Source: Microbacterium sp. BH-3-3-3
GTDB taxonomy: Bacteria > Actinomycetota > Actinomycetes > Actinomycetales > Microbacteriaceae
Assembly (NCBI RefSeq): GCF_007679045.1
Contig: NZ_VEFS01000003.1
Location: 62,001-126,000, forward strand
Length of the DNA: 64,000 nt
Direction of reading: 5' to 3'
Shown here: positions 49,346 to 57,970 of the stretch, one piece after another
How the letters are laid out: every line of letters starts with the position of its first letter
Numbering within the stretch: position 1 is the stretch's first letter
Notes under the pieces: generated by a model
The model's input: only the letters and a program-made list of their open reading frames with translations
Told to the model about the DNA's origin: nothing
Databases searched by the model: none
Position numbers and translations under genes: made by a program

Positions 49346-50350
49346 GTGTCCGCCACTGCGTCTCGTAGCGCTCCCGAAGAGCGCCTGGTGAACCTCGTGG
49401 TCGCGCTCATGGCGACCGAGCAGGGGCTCACCAAGGACACGATCCTGTCGTCGGTCACCGGCTACCGAGAGCAGCTCGAGGCCGGAGCCTCCAAAGACGC
49501 GCTCGAGAAGATGTTCGAGCGCGATAAAGAGAACCTCCGCGGACTCGGCGTGCCGATCGAGACGATCGGCAACCGCGCCGACCCCGACGACCTGCGCGAG
49601 GCGCGCTACCGCGTGCCCACGGCGGAGTACGCGCTCCCCGACGACATCGTGTTCAGTCCGGCCGAGGTCGCGCTGCTCAACATCGCCGGCGGCGTGTGGG
49701 GGAGCGAATCACTCTCGGCCGACGCGCGCAGCGGCCTGCGCAAGATCCGCGCGCTCGGCATCGTCGTCGACGAGCCGATCATCGGCTACGCCCCGCGCAT
49801 CCGCGTGCGCGACGCCTCGTTCCCGACGCTGCAGCGCGCGATCGAGCAGAACCGCGTCGTGACCTTCACCTACCTGCGCCCGGGCGAGGCGCAGCCGCGC
49901 GAGCGGCGCATCCGCCCCCTCGCCTTGGTCGAGTACGAGGCGCGCTGGCACGTGTACGGGTTCGACCTCAACATGGACGCCGATCGCACGTTCCTGCTCT
50001 CGCGGATCGTCGGCGACGTGACCGTGCGCCGCGAGAAGTTCGCCCCCGAGCTGCTCGAGGGCGCGGGCGAGCGCGCGGTGGCGGGGCTCCGTGCGGTCGC
50101 CGCCCGTCAGCTGGCCCTGCTGGAGGTGCATCCCGGCACCGAGGCCTCGCTGCGTCTCGCGCGTCGGGCCCAGGAGGCGCCGCAGGACGCCCCGCAGGGG
50201 ATCGTCGTGCCCTACGTCGACCTGCACGTCTTCGCCGACGAACTCGCCTCGTACGGACCCGAGGTGCGCGTGGTCGAGCCCGCCGACCTGCGGGCCGAGG
50301 TCATCCGTCGCCTCGAGGCGACCGTCGTGCTGCACGGGGGTGCCGCGTGA
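49346..50350 (+). CDS. pafB: PafB, WYL-domain DNA-damage response activator
   Basis: 334 residues. Winged helix at 1-75, a linker helical region, a WYL domain (about 160-235; TFTYLRPGEAQPRERRIRPLALV and YEARWHVYGFD), and a C-terminal WCX region. With PafC it activates RecA-independent damage promoters in mycobacteria by binding RNA polymerase. GTG leaderless (TAGGAT at 49334-49339, 6 nt). GTGA overlap with pafC. Six PafBC-like promoters occur in this window. Confidence 0.92.
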   Translation: MSATASRSAPEERLVNLVVALMATEQGLTKDTILSSVTGYREQLEAGASKDALEKMFERDKENLRGLGVPIETIGNRADPDDLREARYRVPTAEYALPDDIVFSPAEVALLNIAGGVWGSESLSADARSGLRKIRALGIVVDEPIIGYAPRIRVRDASFPTLQRAIEQNRVVTFTYLRPGEAQPRERRIRPLALVEYEARWHVYGFDLNMDADRTFLLSRIVGDVTVRREKFAPELLEGAGERAVAGLRAVAARQLALLEVHPGTEASLRLARRAQEAPQDAPQGIVVPYVDLHVFADELASYGPEVRVVEPADLRAEVIRRLEATVVLHGGAA

Positions 50351-51312
50351 TCCCCGAACGCCCCGTCGCCGCCCTCGACCGGGCGGCCCTGCTGCTGCAG
50401 CTCGTGCCCTACCTGCTCGGCAAGGGCGAAGTTCCCGTGGCCGAGGCCGCGGCCGACTTCGACGTGACCCCCGACGAGATGCGCGCGATGGTCGAGCGGC
50501 TCACCGTGATCGGTCTTCCCGGAGAACGCGGCTACTGGCAGCTGCCGCACGACCTGTTCGACATCGACTGGGATCTGCTCGACCGCGACGACGTCATCGC
50601 CATCACCAACACCGTCGGCCTCGAACGGTCGCCGCGGCTGACCGCGCGCGAAGCCGCTGCCCTTCTCGCCGGGCTCCAGCTCGCCCGTAGCCTGCCGGGC
50701 TTCGGCGACAGCGAGCTCGTCACGGCGCTGCTCGCCAAGCTCGCGCGAGGGGCCGCCACCGCGCCGCCGCCGGTGATCGTGGCACCCGGCCCGGTCGACG
50801 GCGTGCGCGACGTGGTCGACCGCGCGCTGCGCGCCCGCGTGGCCGTCACCTTCACCTACCGCGCGCCGGGCGCCGAGCCGACCACCCGCACGGTGGATCC
50901 GATCAAGGTGCACATCGCGAACGACCAGTGGTACCTGCAGGGCTGGGACCACCTTCGGAAAGCGGTGCGCACGTTCCACCTCGACCGCGTGAGCGCGCCG
51001 AGCGTGACCGACACCCCGGCGATCCACGGAGCCGACCCGGTGCCCGAGTTGTTCGCCCCAAGCGACGACGAGGTGGTCGCGCGTTTCCGCTTCCCCCGCG
51101 CGGTCGCGCCGTTGCTGGCCGACTACCTCGAGCGCGCCGAGGTCGACGACGATCATGACGGCACCGCCGTGGCATCCCTCCGCCTCGCCGACGAGCAGAG
51201 CCTCAAACGCCTCGCCGCCCGCCGCGGGGGAGAGGTCGAACTGCTCGAACCGGCCGGGGCACGTCGTGCCGCGGCCGCCTGGGCGGCGGCCGGACTGGCG
51301 CAGTACCGCTGA
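50347..51312 (+). CDS. pafC: PafC, WYL-domain DNA-damage response activator
   Basis: 321 residues. Winged helix (1-75), a WYL core with VAVTFTYRAPGAEPTTRTVDPI and DQWYLQGWD (about 155-205), and WCX at the end. Obligate partner of PafB; both genes are adjacent and overlapping as in other actinobacteria. Upstream proteasome gene pafA is missing here. Confidence 0.92.
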   Translation: MIPERPVAALDRAALLLQLVPYLLGKGEVPVAEAAADFDVTPDEMRAMVERLTVIGLPGERGYWQLPHDLFDIDWDLLDRDDVIAITNTVGLERSPRLTAREAAALLAGLQLARSLPGFGDSELVTALLAKLARGAATAPPPVIVAPGPVDGVRDVVDRALRARVAVTFTYRAPGAEPTTRTVDPIKVHIANDQWYLQGWDHLRKAVRTFHLDRVSAPSVTDTPAIHGADPVPELFAPSDDEVVARFRFPRAVAPLLADYLERAEVDDDHDGTAVASLRLADEQSLKRLAARRGGEVELLEPAGARRAAAAWAAAGLAQYR

Positions 51313-51406
51313 TCGCGTCCGTTTTCCGCCCGCGCGCCGTGGCTGAAGCCCGCCGCAACCACGCGGGTTAGACTGAAGCTCCGCACGAACGAGTCGAGGA
51401 GTCCTC

Positions 51407-51658
51407 ATGTTGCAAGGTCTGACCGGATGGCACCTGCTCGCCGTTCTCGCTGTGATCCTCCTTCTTTTCGGTGCCGCCAAGCTGCCGGCGCTCGCGAAGA
51501 GCATGGGCCAGTCGGCCCGCGTGTTCAAGAGCGAGATGAAAGAGATGAAGCGCGACGACGAGGTCGCTGCCGCCCCCGAAGCCCCGCGCGCCACCGACGC
51601 CGGCACTGCGCCGTCCGTCGCCCCCGAGCCGCGCAGGTCGACCGACCCCACCGTCTAA
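51407..51658 (+). CDS. tatA: Sec-independent translocase subunit TatA
   Basis: 83 residues. One N-terminal membrane helix (LTGWHLLAVLAVILLLFG) with hinge Phe-Gly and the amphipathic helix AAKLPALAKSMGQSARVFKSEMKEM, then an acidic/proline tail. It forms the protein-conducting pore with TatC. The GAGGAG ribosome site lies 6 nt before the ATG; TAGACT (about 51369-51374) is a likely -10 box. Confidence 0.95.
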   Translation: MLQGLTGWHLLAVLAVILLLFGAAKLPALAKSMGQSARVFKSEMKEMKRDDEVAAAPEAPRATDAGTAPSVAPEPRRSTDPTV

Positions 51659-51661
51659 CCC

Positions 51662-52483
51662 GTGGTGACGGCAGGTCCGCCGCGCATCGACGTGCCCGAA
51701 GGGCCGCGGCGCGACAAGCGCATGTCGATCGGGGCGCACCTGGTCGAGCTGCGCAAGCGGCTCATGATCGCCGCGCTGGCGCTCGTCGTCGGCATGGTGG
51801 TGGCTTTCGCCATCACCGACCCGATCATCCACCTCATCACCGAGCCGATCCGCGTGATCGCTGAGAGGCGTGGCGACGACTTCTCGGCGCTGAACTTCAC
51901 CTCGGTGACCTCGGCGTTCGATCTGCGCATGCGCATCGCCTTCACGATCGGCATCTTCCTCTCGGCGCCGGTCTGGCTCTGGCAGATCTGGGCGTTCATC
52001 ATGCCCGGGCTCACGCGCAAAGAGATCCGCTACACGGTCGGGTTCGTGGCATCCGCCGTCCCGCTCTTCTTCGTGGGCTGCTGGGTGGGCCTGCTGATCG
52101 TCCCGCACGTGATCGAGCTCATGTGGGGCTTCACCCCCGAGGGCGGCGTCAATTTCTACAACGCCGTCGATTACTACGACTTCGTGTTCAAGCTGTTGAT
52201 CGTGGTGGGCGTCGCGTTCGTGCTGCCGGTGTTCCTCGTCGCCCTCAACGTGGCCGGCGTCATGAGCGGCAAGGCGATCCTCAAGGGCTGGCGCGTGGCC
52301 ATCCTCATCGCCACACTGTTCTCGGCCCTCGCCACCCCCGCGGCCGACATCATCAGCATGTTCCTGCTCGCCGGCATCCTCACCGTGCTGTTCTTCGCGG
52401 CCGCCGGCGTCTCGATGCTGTTCGACCGGCGCAAGGCCCGCCGACTCGCCGCGGCGGAGATGCCGTCGGGGCCTCTCGCGTGA
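51662..52483 (+). CDS. tatC: Sec-independent translocase subunit TatC
   Basis: 273 residues, six membrane helices. Signature HLVELRKRLMIAALAL near residue 25, the receptor face for twin-arginine signals, and SAPVWLWQIWAFIMPGLTRKE (first periplasmic region). Starts at one of two adjacent GTG codons 3 nt after the tatA stop, hence coupled. GTGA overlap with helY. TatB is absent from the locus, as usual in actinobacteria where it is encoded elsewhere. Confidence 0.95.
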   Translation: MVTAGPPRIDVPEGPRRDKRMSIGAHLVELRKRLMIAALALVVGMVVAFAITDPIIHLITEPIRVIAERRGDDFSALNFTSVTSAFDLRMRIAFTIGIFLSAPVWLWQIWAFIMPGLTRKEIRYTVGFVASAVPLFFVGCWVGLLIVPHVIELMWGFTPEGGVNFYNAVDYYDFVFKLLIVVGVAFVLPVFLVALNVAGVMSGKAILKGWRVAILIATLFSALATPAADIISMFLLAGILTVLFFAAAGVSMLFDRRKARRLAAAEMPSGPLA

Positions 52484-54963
52484 GTTCGCCGAGTCCGGCC
52501 GAGCGTTTCGCGCGCGCCTCCGCCCGTTCCACGCACCCGCACACGGCGGATTTCGCCGAGATGCAGCGCTTCGAGCTCGATGATTTCCAGATCGCCGGAT
52601 GCCACGCCCTCGAGGATGGCCGGAGCGTGCTGGTGGCCGCTCCCACCGGTGCCGGCAAGACGATCGTCGGCGAATTCGCGATCCACCTCGCGATGCTCGA
52701 GCCCGGCGACAAGGCGTTCTACACCACGCCCATCAAGGCGTTGTCGAACCAGAAGTTCCACGAGCTGCAGGAGATCTACGGCGACGACGAGGTCGGCCTG
52801 CTCACCGGCGACACCAACATCAACGCCTCGGCGCGCATCGTCGTGATGACCACCGAAGTGCTGCGCAACATGCTCTACGCCGACTCCCCGGCGCTGCGCG
52901 GACTGCGGTTCGTCGTGATGGACGAGGTGCACTACCTCGCCGACCGCTTCCGCGGGGCGGTGTGGGAGGAAGTGATCATCCACCTCCCGCCGTCGGTCAA
53001 GCTCGTGTCGCTGTCGGCGACCGTGTCGAACGCCGAGGAGTTCGGCGACTGGCTCGACACCGTGCGGGGCGACACCGAGGTGATCGTGTCGGAGACCCGG
53101 CCGGTGCCGCTCGAGCAGCACGTGCTCGTGCGCGGCGACCTGCTGCCGCTGTTCGACGACCGGGCCGGAGTCGCCACCGCGCAGGTCAACCAGGAGCTGC
53201 TGCGCATCCGGGGCGGCAACGCCGGCGGATACGAGAACAACCGGCGCGCGCAGGAGTACCGCTCGCAGCGTCACGCGGGCGGCCCGCGCCACGCGCACCA
53301 GCGGCGCGGCGGGCACAAACCGCTGCGCGCCCAGCAGGGCCCGCGCATCGAGCGCATCGACCGACCCGAGGTCGTCGAGCTGCTGCAGCGCAACCACCTG
53401 CTGCCCGCGATCTTCTTCATCTTCAGCCGGGCCGGCTGCGACGCGGCCGTGCAGCAACTGCGCCGGGCGAATGTGCGGCTGACCTCCGCCGAGGAGCGGG
53501 TCGAGATCCGCCAGATCGTCGACGAGCTGACCTTCACCCTCAAAGACGAAGACCTCGCCGTGCTGCACTTCTGGGAGTGGCGGGAGAACCTCGAGCGCGG
53601 CGTCGCCGCGCACCACGCCGGTCTGCTGCCGGCGTTCAAAGAGGTCGTCGAAGAGCTGTTCCGCCGCAAGCTCGTCAAGGTCGTCTTCGCGACCGAGACG
53701 CTCGCGCTCGGCATCAACATGCCGGCGCGCACCGTCGTTCTCGAGAAGCTCGAGAAGTTCAACGGCGAGGCGCGCGTCGCGATCACGTCGGGGGAGTACA
53801 CGCAGCTGACCGGTCGCGCCGGTCGCCGCGGCATCGACGTCGAGGGCCACGCCGTCGTGCAGTTCACCGAGGGGCTCGACCCGCAGTCGGTCGCCGCCCT
53901 CGCCTCGCGCCGTACGTACCCGCTCAACTCGAGCTTCCGGCCCACGTACAACATGGCCGTGAACCTCATCGACCAGTTCGGTCGGGCGCGGGCGCGCGAG
54001 ATCCTCGAGTCGTCGTTCGCGCAGTTCCAGGCCGACCGCTCGGTGGTGGGCCTCGCCCGCCAGGTGAAGGAGGCCGAGGAATCGCTCGCCGGCTACGAGA
54101 AGGCGATGACGTGCGACCGCGGCGACTTCCGCGAGTACTCCACCATCCGGCGCGAGCTGAGCGATCTCGAGAAGATCAATCGACGGGATGCCACGGCGCC
54201 GCGCCGTCTGCGCGATGAGCGGCAGCAGCAGATCCAGTCGCTGCGCAAGCGCATGCAGCGGCACCCGTGCCAGTCGTGCCCCGACCGCGAGGCCCACGCC
54301 CGGTGGGCGGAGCGTTACTGGAAGCTGAAGCGCAGCACCGACAAGACCCGTCAGCAGATCGACCAGCGCACCGGCACCGTTGCGCGCGTGTTCGACCGCG
54401 TGGTCGAGGTGCTCGCGGCGCTGGAGTACGTGGCGATCGAAGACGACGGTGCCACCGTGCTGACGCGTGCCGGGCGCACGATGCGCCGCATCTACGGAGA
54501 GCGCGACCTGCTCGTGGCCGAGTCGCTGCGCCAGAGGCTGTGGGAGGGGCTGGACGCCCCGTCGCTCGCTGCCCTCGCCTGCTGCCTCGTGTACGAGCCG
54601 CGGCGCGACGAGGCGGGTCCGGGCGAGCGCGGTCTGCCGCGCGGTGCCTTCCGCGGGGCCCTGGACGCCACGCAGACGCTCTGGCAGGAGCTCGACGACC
54701 TCGAACGCGACCACCGGCTGCCGGGCTCGGAGTCGCCCGCCTCCGGCCTCGCGCCGGCGATGCACGCGTGGGCGAAGGGCCTCCCGCTCGACAGCGTCCT
54801 GACCCTCGCCGACATGGCCGCCGGAGACTTCGTGCGCTGGGCGAAGCAGACGATCGACCTGCTCGATCAGATCTCGCTCGTGGCCGAGCCCAAGCTGGCC
54901 GGAACGGCTCGCACCGCGCTCGACGCCGTGCGCCGCGGCATCGTCGCCTACACGTCGGCATGA
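52480..54963 (+). CDS. helY: DEAD/DEAH-box helicase HelY (Ski2-like)
   Basis: 827 residues. Q-motif region FQIAGCHALEDG, Walker A APTGAGKTIVGEF near 56, DEVHYL near 150, SLSATVSN near 178, and GRAGRRGID (motif VI) near 447, then a C-terminal Ski2/DOB1 domain. A His/Arg/Gly-rich insert (about 245-285) is natural to the family. Putative RNA helicase. Position after tatC is conserved from Mycobacterium. ATGA overlap with lnt. Confidence 0.92.
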   Translation: MSSPSPAERFARASARSTHPHTADFAEMQRFELDDFQIAGCHALEDGRSVLVAAPTGAGKTIVGEFAIHLAMLEPGDKAFYTTPIKALSNQKFHELQEIYGDDEVGLLTGDTNINASARIVVMTTEVLRNMLYADSPALRGLRFVVMDEVHYLADRFRGAVWEEVIIHLPPSVKLVSLSATVSNAEEFGDWLDTVRGDTEVIVSETRPVPLEQHVLVRGDLLPLFDDRAGVATAQVNQELLRIRGGNAGGYENNRRAQEYRSQRHAGGPRHAHQRRGGHKPLRAQQGPRIERIDRPEVVELLQRNHLLPAIFFIFSRAGCDAAVQQLRRANVRLTSAEERVEIRQIVDELTFTLKDEDLAVLHFWEWRENLERGVAAHHAGLLPAFKEVVEELFRRKLVKVVFATETLALGINMPARTVVLEKLEKFNGEARVAITSGEYTQLTGRAGRRGIDVEGHAVVQFTEGLDPQSVAALASRRTYPLNSSFRPTYNMAVNLIDQFGRARAREILESSFAQFQADRSVVGLARQVKEAEESLAGYEKAMTCDRGDFREYSTIRRELSDLEKINRRDATAPRRLRDERQQQIQSLRKRMQRHPCQSCPDREAHARWAERYWKLKRSTDKTRQQIDQRTGTVARVFDRVVEVLAALEYVAIEDDGATVLTRAGRTMRRIYGERDLLVAESLRQRLWEGLDAPSLAALACCLVYEPRRDEAGPGERGLPRGAFRGALDATQTLWQELDDLERDHRLPGSESPASGLAPAMHAWAKGLPLDSVLTLADMAAGDFVRWAKQTIDLLDQISLVAEPKLAGTARTALDAVRRGIVAYTSA

Positions 54964-56525
54964 GCGCCGCATCGACGACCACCGCCGCCGCGGTGGCCCC
55001 GACCCGGGCGCCGTTGGTGCGGCTCGCGTTCGCGGCGCCGCTGTCGGTCGTCGCCGGCCTCCTGCTCGTCACCGCCTTCCCCGCCCTGGCATGGTGGCCG
55101 ATGGCCTTCCCCGCCGTCGTGCTCGCCCTCGTCGTGCTGATCGGGCGCCGCTTCTGGTCGGCCGTGCTGATCGGCTTCCTCTTCGGGGCGGCGTTCTTCT
55201 CGGTCAACCTGCTGTTCACGGCGCGCTACCTCGGCCCGATCCCGTGGCTCGCCCTGTCGGTGCTCGAGTCGCTGCTGACGGCGGTGCTCGCGGCGCCGAT
55301 CGCCCTCGCGTACCGGTGGCTGCCGCGGGTGGTCCCGGGGCGTGTGGGGCGCCTGCTGCTGCTCCCGGCGCTCGTCGCGGGGCTGTGGACCCTGCGCGAG
55401 CAGATCGTGGGCTCGTGGCCCTACGGCGGATTCCCCTGGGGGCGCATCGGCGTCTCGCAGGTCAACGGACCGTTCGCCGAGGTCGCGTCGTGGGTGGGCA
55501 TGTCGGGGCTGTCGTTCCTCGTCGTGCTCGCGTGCGCGATGCTCATCGAGGTCGTGCGGGGCGGGCGCGTGCGTCGCGCGGTGCGCGCAATCCCGGTCGC
55601 GGCGCTCCTAGCCGTGCTGGTCGTGCTGCCGCAGTTCCCCACGACCGCCGCGGGGTCGCTGCGCGTGGGATCGGTGCAGGGCAACGGCCCGGCGGGCTAC
55701 TTCGACCAGCGCGCGCGCAACGCCGTGCTGAACGCCCAGCTCGCGGCATCCGCCCCCCTCTTCGGTGAAGACATGGACGTCGTGCTGTGGCCGGAGGGCG
55801 GGGTCGACTCCGACCCGACCGCGAACGCGCAGACCTCCGCGGCGCTGTCCGAGCTGTCGCGGCGCCTCGACGCGCCGCTGCTGGTCTCGGCGGTGACCGA
55901 GCGCGGATCGGAGTTGTTCAACTCCTCGCTGCTGTGGACCGCCGACGGGCAGACCGGTGAGACCTACGACAAGCGGCATCCGGTGCCCTTCGGCGAGTAC
56001 GTGCCCGACCGCGCGTTCTGGGAGCCCTTCGCGCCCGACCTCATCGGCCTCATCGGGCGCGAGTACACGCCCGGCACCGCGCGCCCGCTCGTCGATCTGA
56101 ACGGCATCGGCGTGGGCCTCGCGATCTGCTTCGACGTCATCTACGACGACGTCGTGTGGGACGGGGCGAACGAGGGCGCCGAGGTCTACATGTTCCAGAC
56201 GAACAACGCCGACTTCCGCGGCACCGACGAGAACCTGCAGCAGCTGGCCTTCGCGCAGATGCGCGCGATCGAGACCGGGCGCTCGGTGGTCAATCTCTCG
56301 ACCGTCGGCACGAGCCAGGTGATCGCCCCCGACGGGGCGACCCTCGACGCCCTGCCCATCGACACCGCCGGGCACATGCTCACCGAGGTGCCGCTGCGCA
56401 CCGGCCTCACCCCCGCGGTCGTCATCGGTCCCGCCGTGAAGATCGTGATCGGGTGGGGGAGCATCGTCGCGTTGCTCGCGGCGGGTCTCGTGGTCGCGGT
56501 GCGCCGCCGTCGCCCGCAGGCCTGA
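54960..56525 (+). CDS. lnt: Apolipoprotein N-acyltransferase Lnt
   Basis: 521 residues. Six or more N-terminal membrane helices (20-235) and a periplasmic nitrilase domain with catalytic Glu (LWPEGGVDSD, near 278), Lys (YDKRHPVPFGEY, near 340) and Cys (AICFDVIYDD, near 388), and a final membrane helix. N-acylates lipoproteins such as the FKBP lipoprotein upstream. Unlike M. tuberculosis Ppm1 it carries no fused polyprenol-mannose synthase domain. Its last codons are duplicated downstream. Confidence 0.93.
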   Translation: MSAASTTTAAAVAPTRAPLVRLAFAAPLSVVAGLLLVTAFPALAWWPMAFPAVVLALVVLIGRRFWSAVLIGFLFGAAFFSVNLLFTARYLGPIPWLALSVLESLLTAVLAAPIALAYRWLPRVVPGRVGRLLLLPALVAGLWTLREQIVGSWPYGGFPWGRIGVSQVNGPFAEVASWVGMSGLSFLVVLACAMLIEVVRGGRVRRAVRAIPVAALLAVLVVLPQFPTTAAGSLRVGSVQGNGPAGYFDQRARNAVLNAQLAASAPLFGEDMDVVLWPEGGVDSDPTANAQTSAALSELSRRLDAPLLVSAVTERGSELFNSSLLWTADGQTGETYDKRHPVPFGEYVPDRAFWEPFAPDLIGLIGREYTPGTARPLVDLNGIGVGLAICFDVIYDDVVWDGANEGAEVYMFQTNNADFRGTDENLQQLAFAQMRAIETGRSVVNLSTVGTSQVIAPDGATLDALPIDTAGHMLTEVPLRTGLTPAVVIGPAVKIVIGWGSIVALLAAGLVVAVRRRRPQA

Positions 56526-56590
56526 GCAGCGGCTGGCGGCGGGCCTGGTCGCCGCGGTGCGGCGCCGTCGCCCGCGGGCCTGAACAGCAC
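56479..56590 (+). repeat. 57-bp duplication of the 3' end of lnt
   Basis: Copy 1 (from 56479) codes the Lnt C-terminus AAGLVVAVRRRRPQA and stop. Copy 2 (from 56536) reads AAGLVAAVRRRRPRA and TGA. About 10% diverged, an older event than those at luxS or the sirtuin. Confidence 0.85.
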
Positions 56591-56650
56591 GCATCCGAGA
56601 ACGACGTCGGGCGTCGTCGCCGCGGCGGGTGCGATGCGGCCATCGCGCAA

Positions 56651-56698
56651 CGACGAAGACGCCGGCCCCCGAGGGGACCGGCGTCTGAATCTTCGTCG
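56651..56698. terminator. Bidirectional terminator between lnt and rbpA
   Basis: Inner stem GACGCCGG/CCGGCGTC with CCCC/GGGG, enclosed by outer arms CGACGAAG and CTTCGTCG. It sits 10 bp from the rbpA 3' end. Confidence 0.75.
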
Positions 56699-56707
56699 CG
56701 CAGCGGG

Positions 56708-57079
56708 TTACGCGCTGAGCTTCTCGTTGCCTGCGCCACGACGGGCGCGCACGAAGGCGAGGCGCTCTTCGAGCAACTCCTCGAGCTCGGGCAGCGTACG
56801 ACGCTCCAGGAGCATGTCCCAGTGCGTGCGGGCGGCCTTGTCGCCCGAGTGGTCGACGGTCGCGATGTTGTCGCCGACACGCAGGAGCGCCTCGGCGCCG
56901 CATGTGCGGCATTCCCAGGCGTCGGGAACCTCGGCGTCAGCCGCGAAGGTCAGGACGGTCTCGCGTCCGCAGGTGCTGCAGACATAGGTGTGTTGTGCAC
57001 GGTCGTGGAACACGACGCCGTCTTCGCTCTGGAGGCTCTGGGCGCCGAGTCGGATGCCGCGGAGACTGCGGTCTGCCAT
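56708..57079 (-). CDS. rbpA: RNA polymerase-binding protein RbpA
   Basis: 123 residues. The N-terminal tail MADRSLRGIRLGAQSLQ, a zinc ribbon with CSTCG and CRTCGAE, the basic linker and a C-terminal sigma-interaction domain (THWDMLLERRTLPELEELLEERL). It stabilises open complexes with the housekeeping sigma factor. ATG 57079 follows GAGAGGACC. TATACAT at 57104-57110 is a consensus-like -10 box, stronger than most here. Actinobacteria-specific gene. Confidence 0.95.
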   Translation of the reverse strand: MADRSLRGIRLGAQSLQSEDGVVFHDRAQHTYVCSTCGRETVLTFAADAEVPDAWECRTCGAEALLRVGDNIATVDHSGDKAARTHWDMLLERRTLPELEELLEERLAFVRARRGAGNEKLSA

Positions 57080-57103
57080 TTTGTGGTCCTCTCGTCGGTC
57101 CCC

Positions 57104-57110
57104 ATGTATA
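57104..57110 (-). promoter_or_regulatory. -10 box of rbpA
   Basis: TATACAT on the minus strand, 24 nt before the ATG, in the context AACGTTATACATGGGG. It is close to consensus and unlike the C/G-rich TANNNT boxes elsewhere in the window. Confidence 0.55.
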
Positions 57111-57172
57111 ACGTTCGCACCTGTGCGCTTTATTCGAAGAGCGGGCGTCGTGGCAGCTTTCACAGAGGATGC

Positions 57173-57970
57173 TCAGACAGGCGCCGTTCCCCGTTCGTTC
57201 ACCAACGCCACAGCAGCGTCGGCGCGGTCGGTCACGAGGCCGTCGACACCCGCGTCGAGCAGCCGCGCCATGTCGGACTCGTCGTTGACCGTCCACACGT
57301 GCACCTCGACGCCGGCCGCATGCGCGTCGCGCAGCAGACCCGGCGTCACGAGCCGCAGCGGCCCCTGTTTCTCGGGGATCTGCAGAGCGTCGACATCGGC
57401 CAGCAGCGCCCGTACACGGCGGGTCTGGTGCAGTGCGCGCGCCGCGACCAGACGCGCGATCGTCGCCGAACCGGGGGAGGTGGCCGGGCGCTGGGCGGCT
57501 CCGGCCGTGGCCGCGGCGCGCAGTGCCTCGAGGCGTCGCTCGTCGGAGAAGCTGGTCACCAGAACGCGCTCCGCGTGAGGGGCGACGAGTCGACCGACGC
57601 CCTCGGCCGCGGCCGCAGCCTTCACGTCGAGGTTGAACCTCACCTCGGGGAACGCCTCGAGCGCCTGCGCGAGGGTGCTCAAGCCGCCGCGGTCGGCCAT
57701 CAGCTCTTCGAGCTCGTGCACGCGCACGTCGGCGATCGCCCGCGGGTCGCCCGCGACGCGCTGCAGGTCGTCGTCGTGGAACAGCACGACCACGCCATCC
57801 GCGGTCAGGTGGCAGTCCGACTCGACGTACACCGCGCCGGCGGCGTGGGCCTCGGCCACCGCCGCGAAGGAGTTCTCGGCGATGCCGAGGGCCGCGGCAT
57901 CCGGAGTCACGAGGCCCCGATGGGCCAGCACACGCGGAGCGTCGGGGGAGAGGTAGGGATGCCGCGTCAT
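57173..57970 (-). CDS. Glycerophosphodiester phosphodiesterase family protein
   Basis: 265 residues. TIM-barrel GDPD: LAHRGLVTP near 15 (catalytic His), ENSFAAVAEA (Glu), ESDCHLTADGVVVLFHDDDL with metal Glu-x-Asp and second His near 55-70, and VWTVND near 225. Releases sn-glycerol-3-phosphate from deacylated phospholipids. No signal peptide. The ATG overlaps the SPFH gene stop (ATGA). Confidence 0.9.
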   Translation of the reverse strand: MTRHPYLSPDAPRVLAHRGLVTPDAAALGIAENSFAAVAEAHAAGAVYVESDCHLTADGVVVLFHDDDLQRVAGDPRAIADVRVHELEELMADRGGLSTLAQALEAFPEVRFNLDVKAAAAAEGVGRLVAPHAERVLVTSFSDERRLEALRAAATAGAAQRPATSPGSATIARLVAARALHQTRRVRALLADVDALQIPEKQGPLRLVTPGLLRDAHAAGVEVHVWTVNDESDMARLLDAGVDGLVTDRADAAVALVNERGTAPV

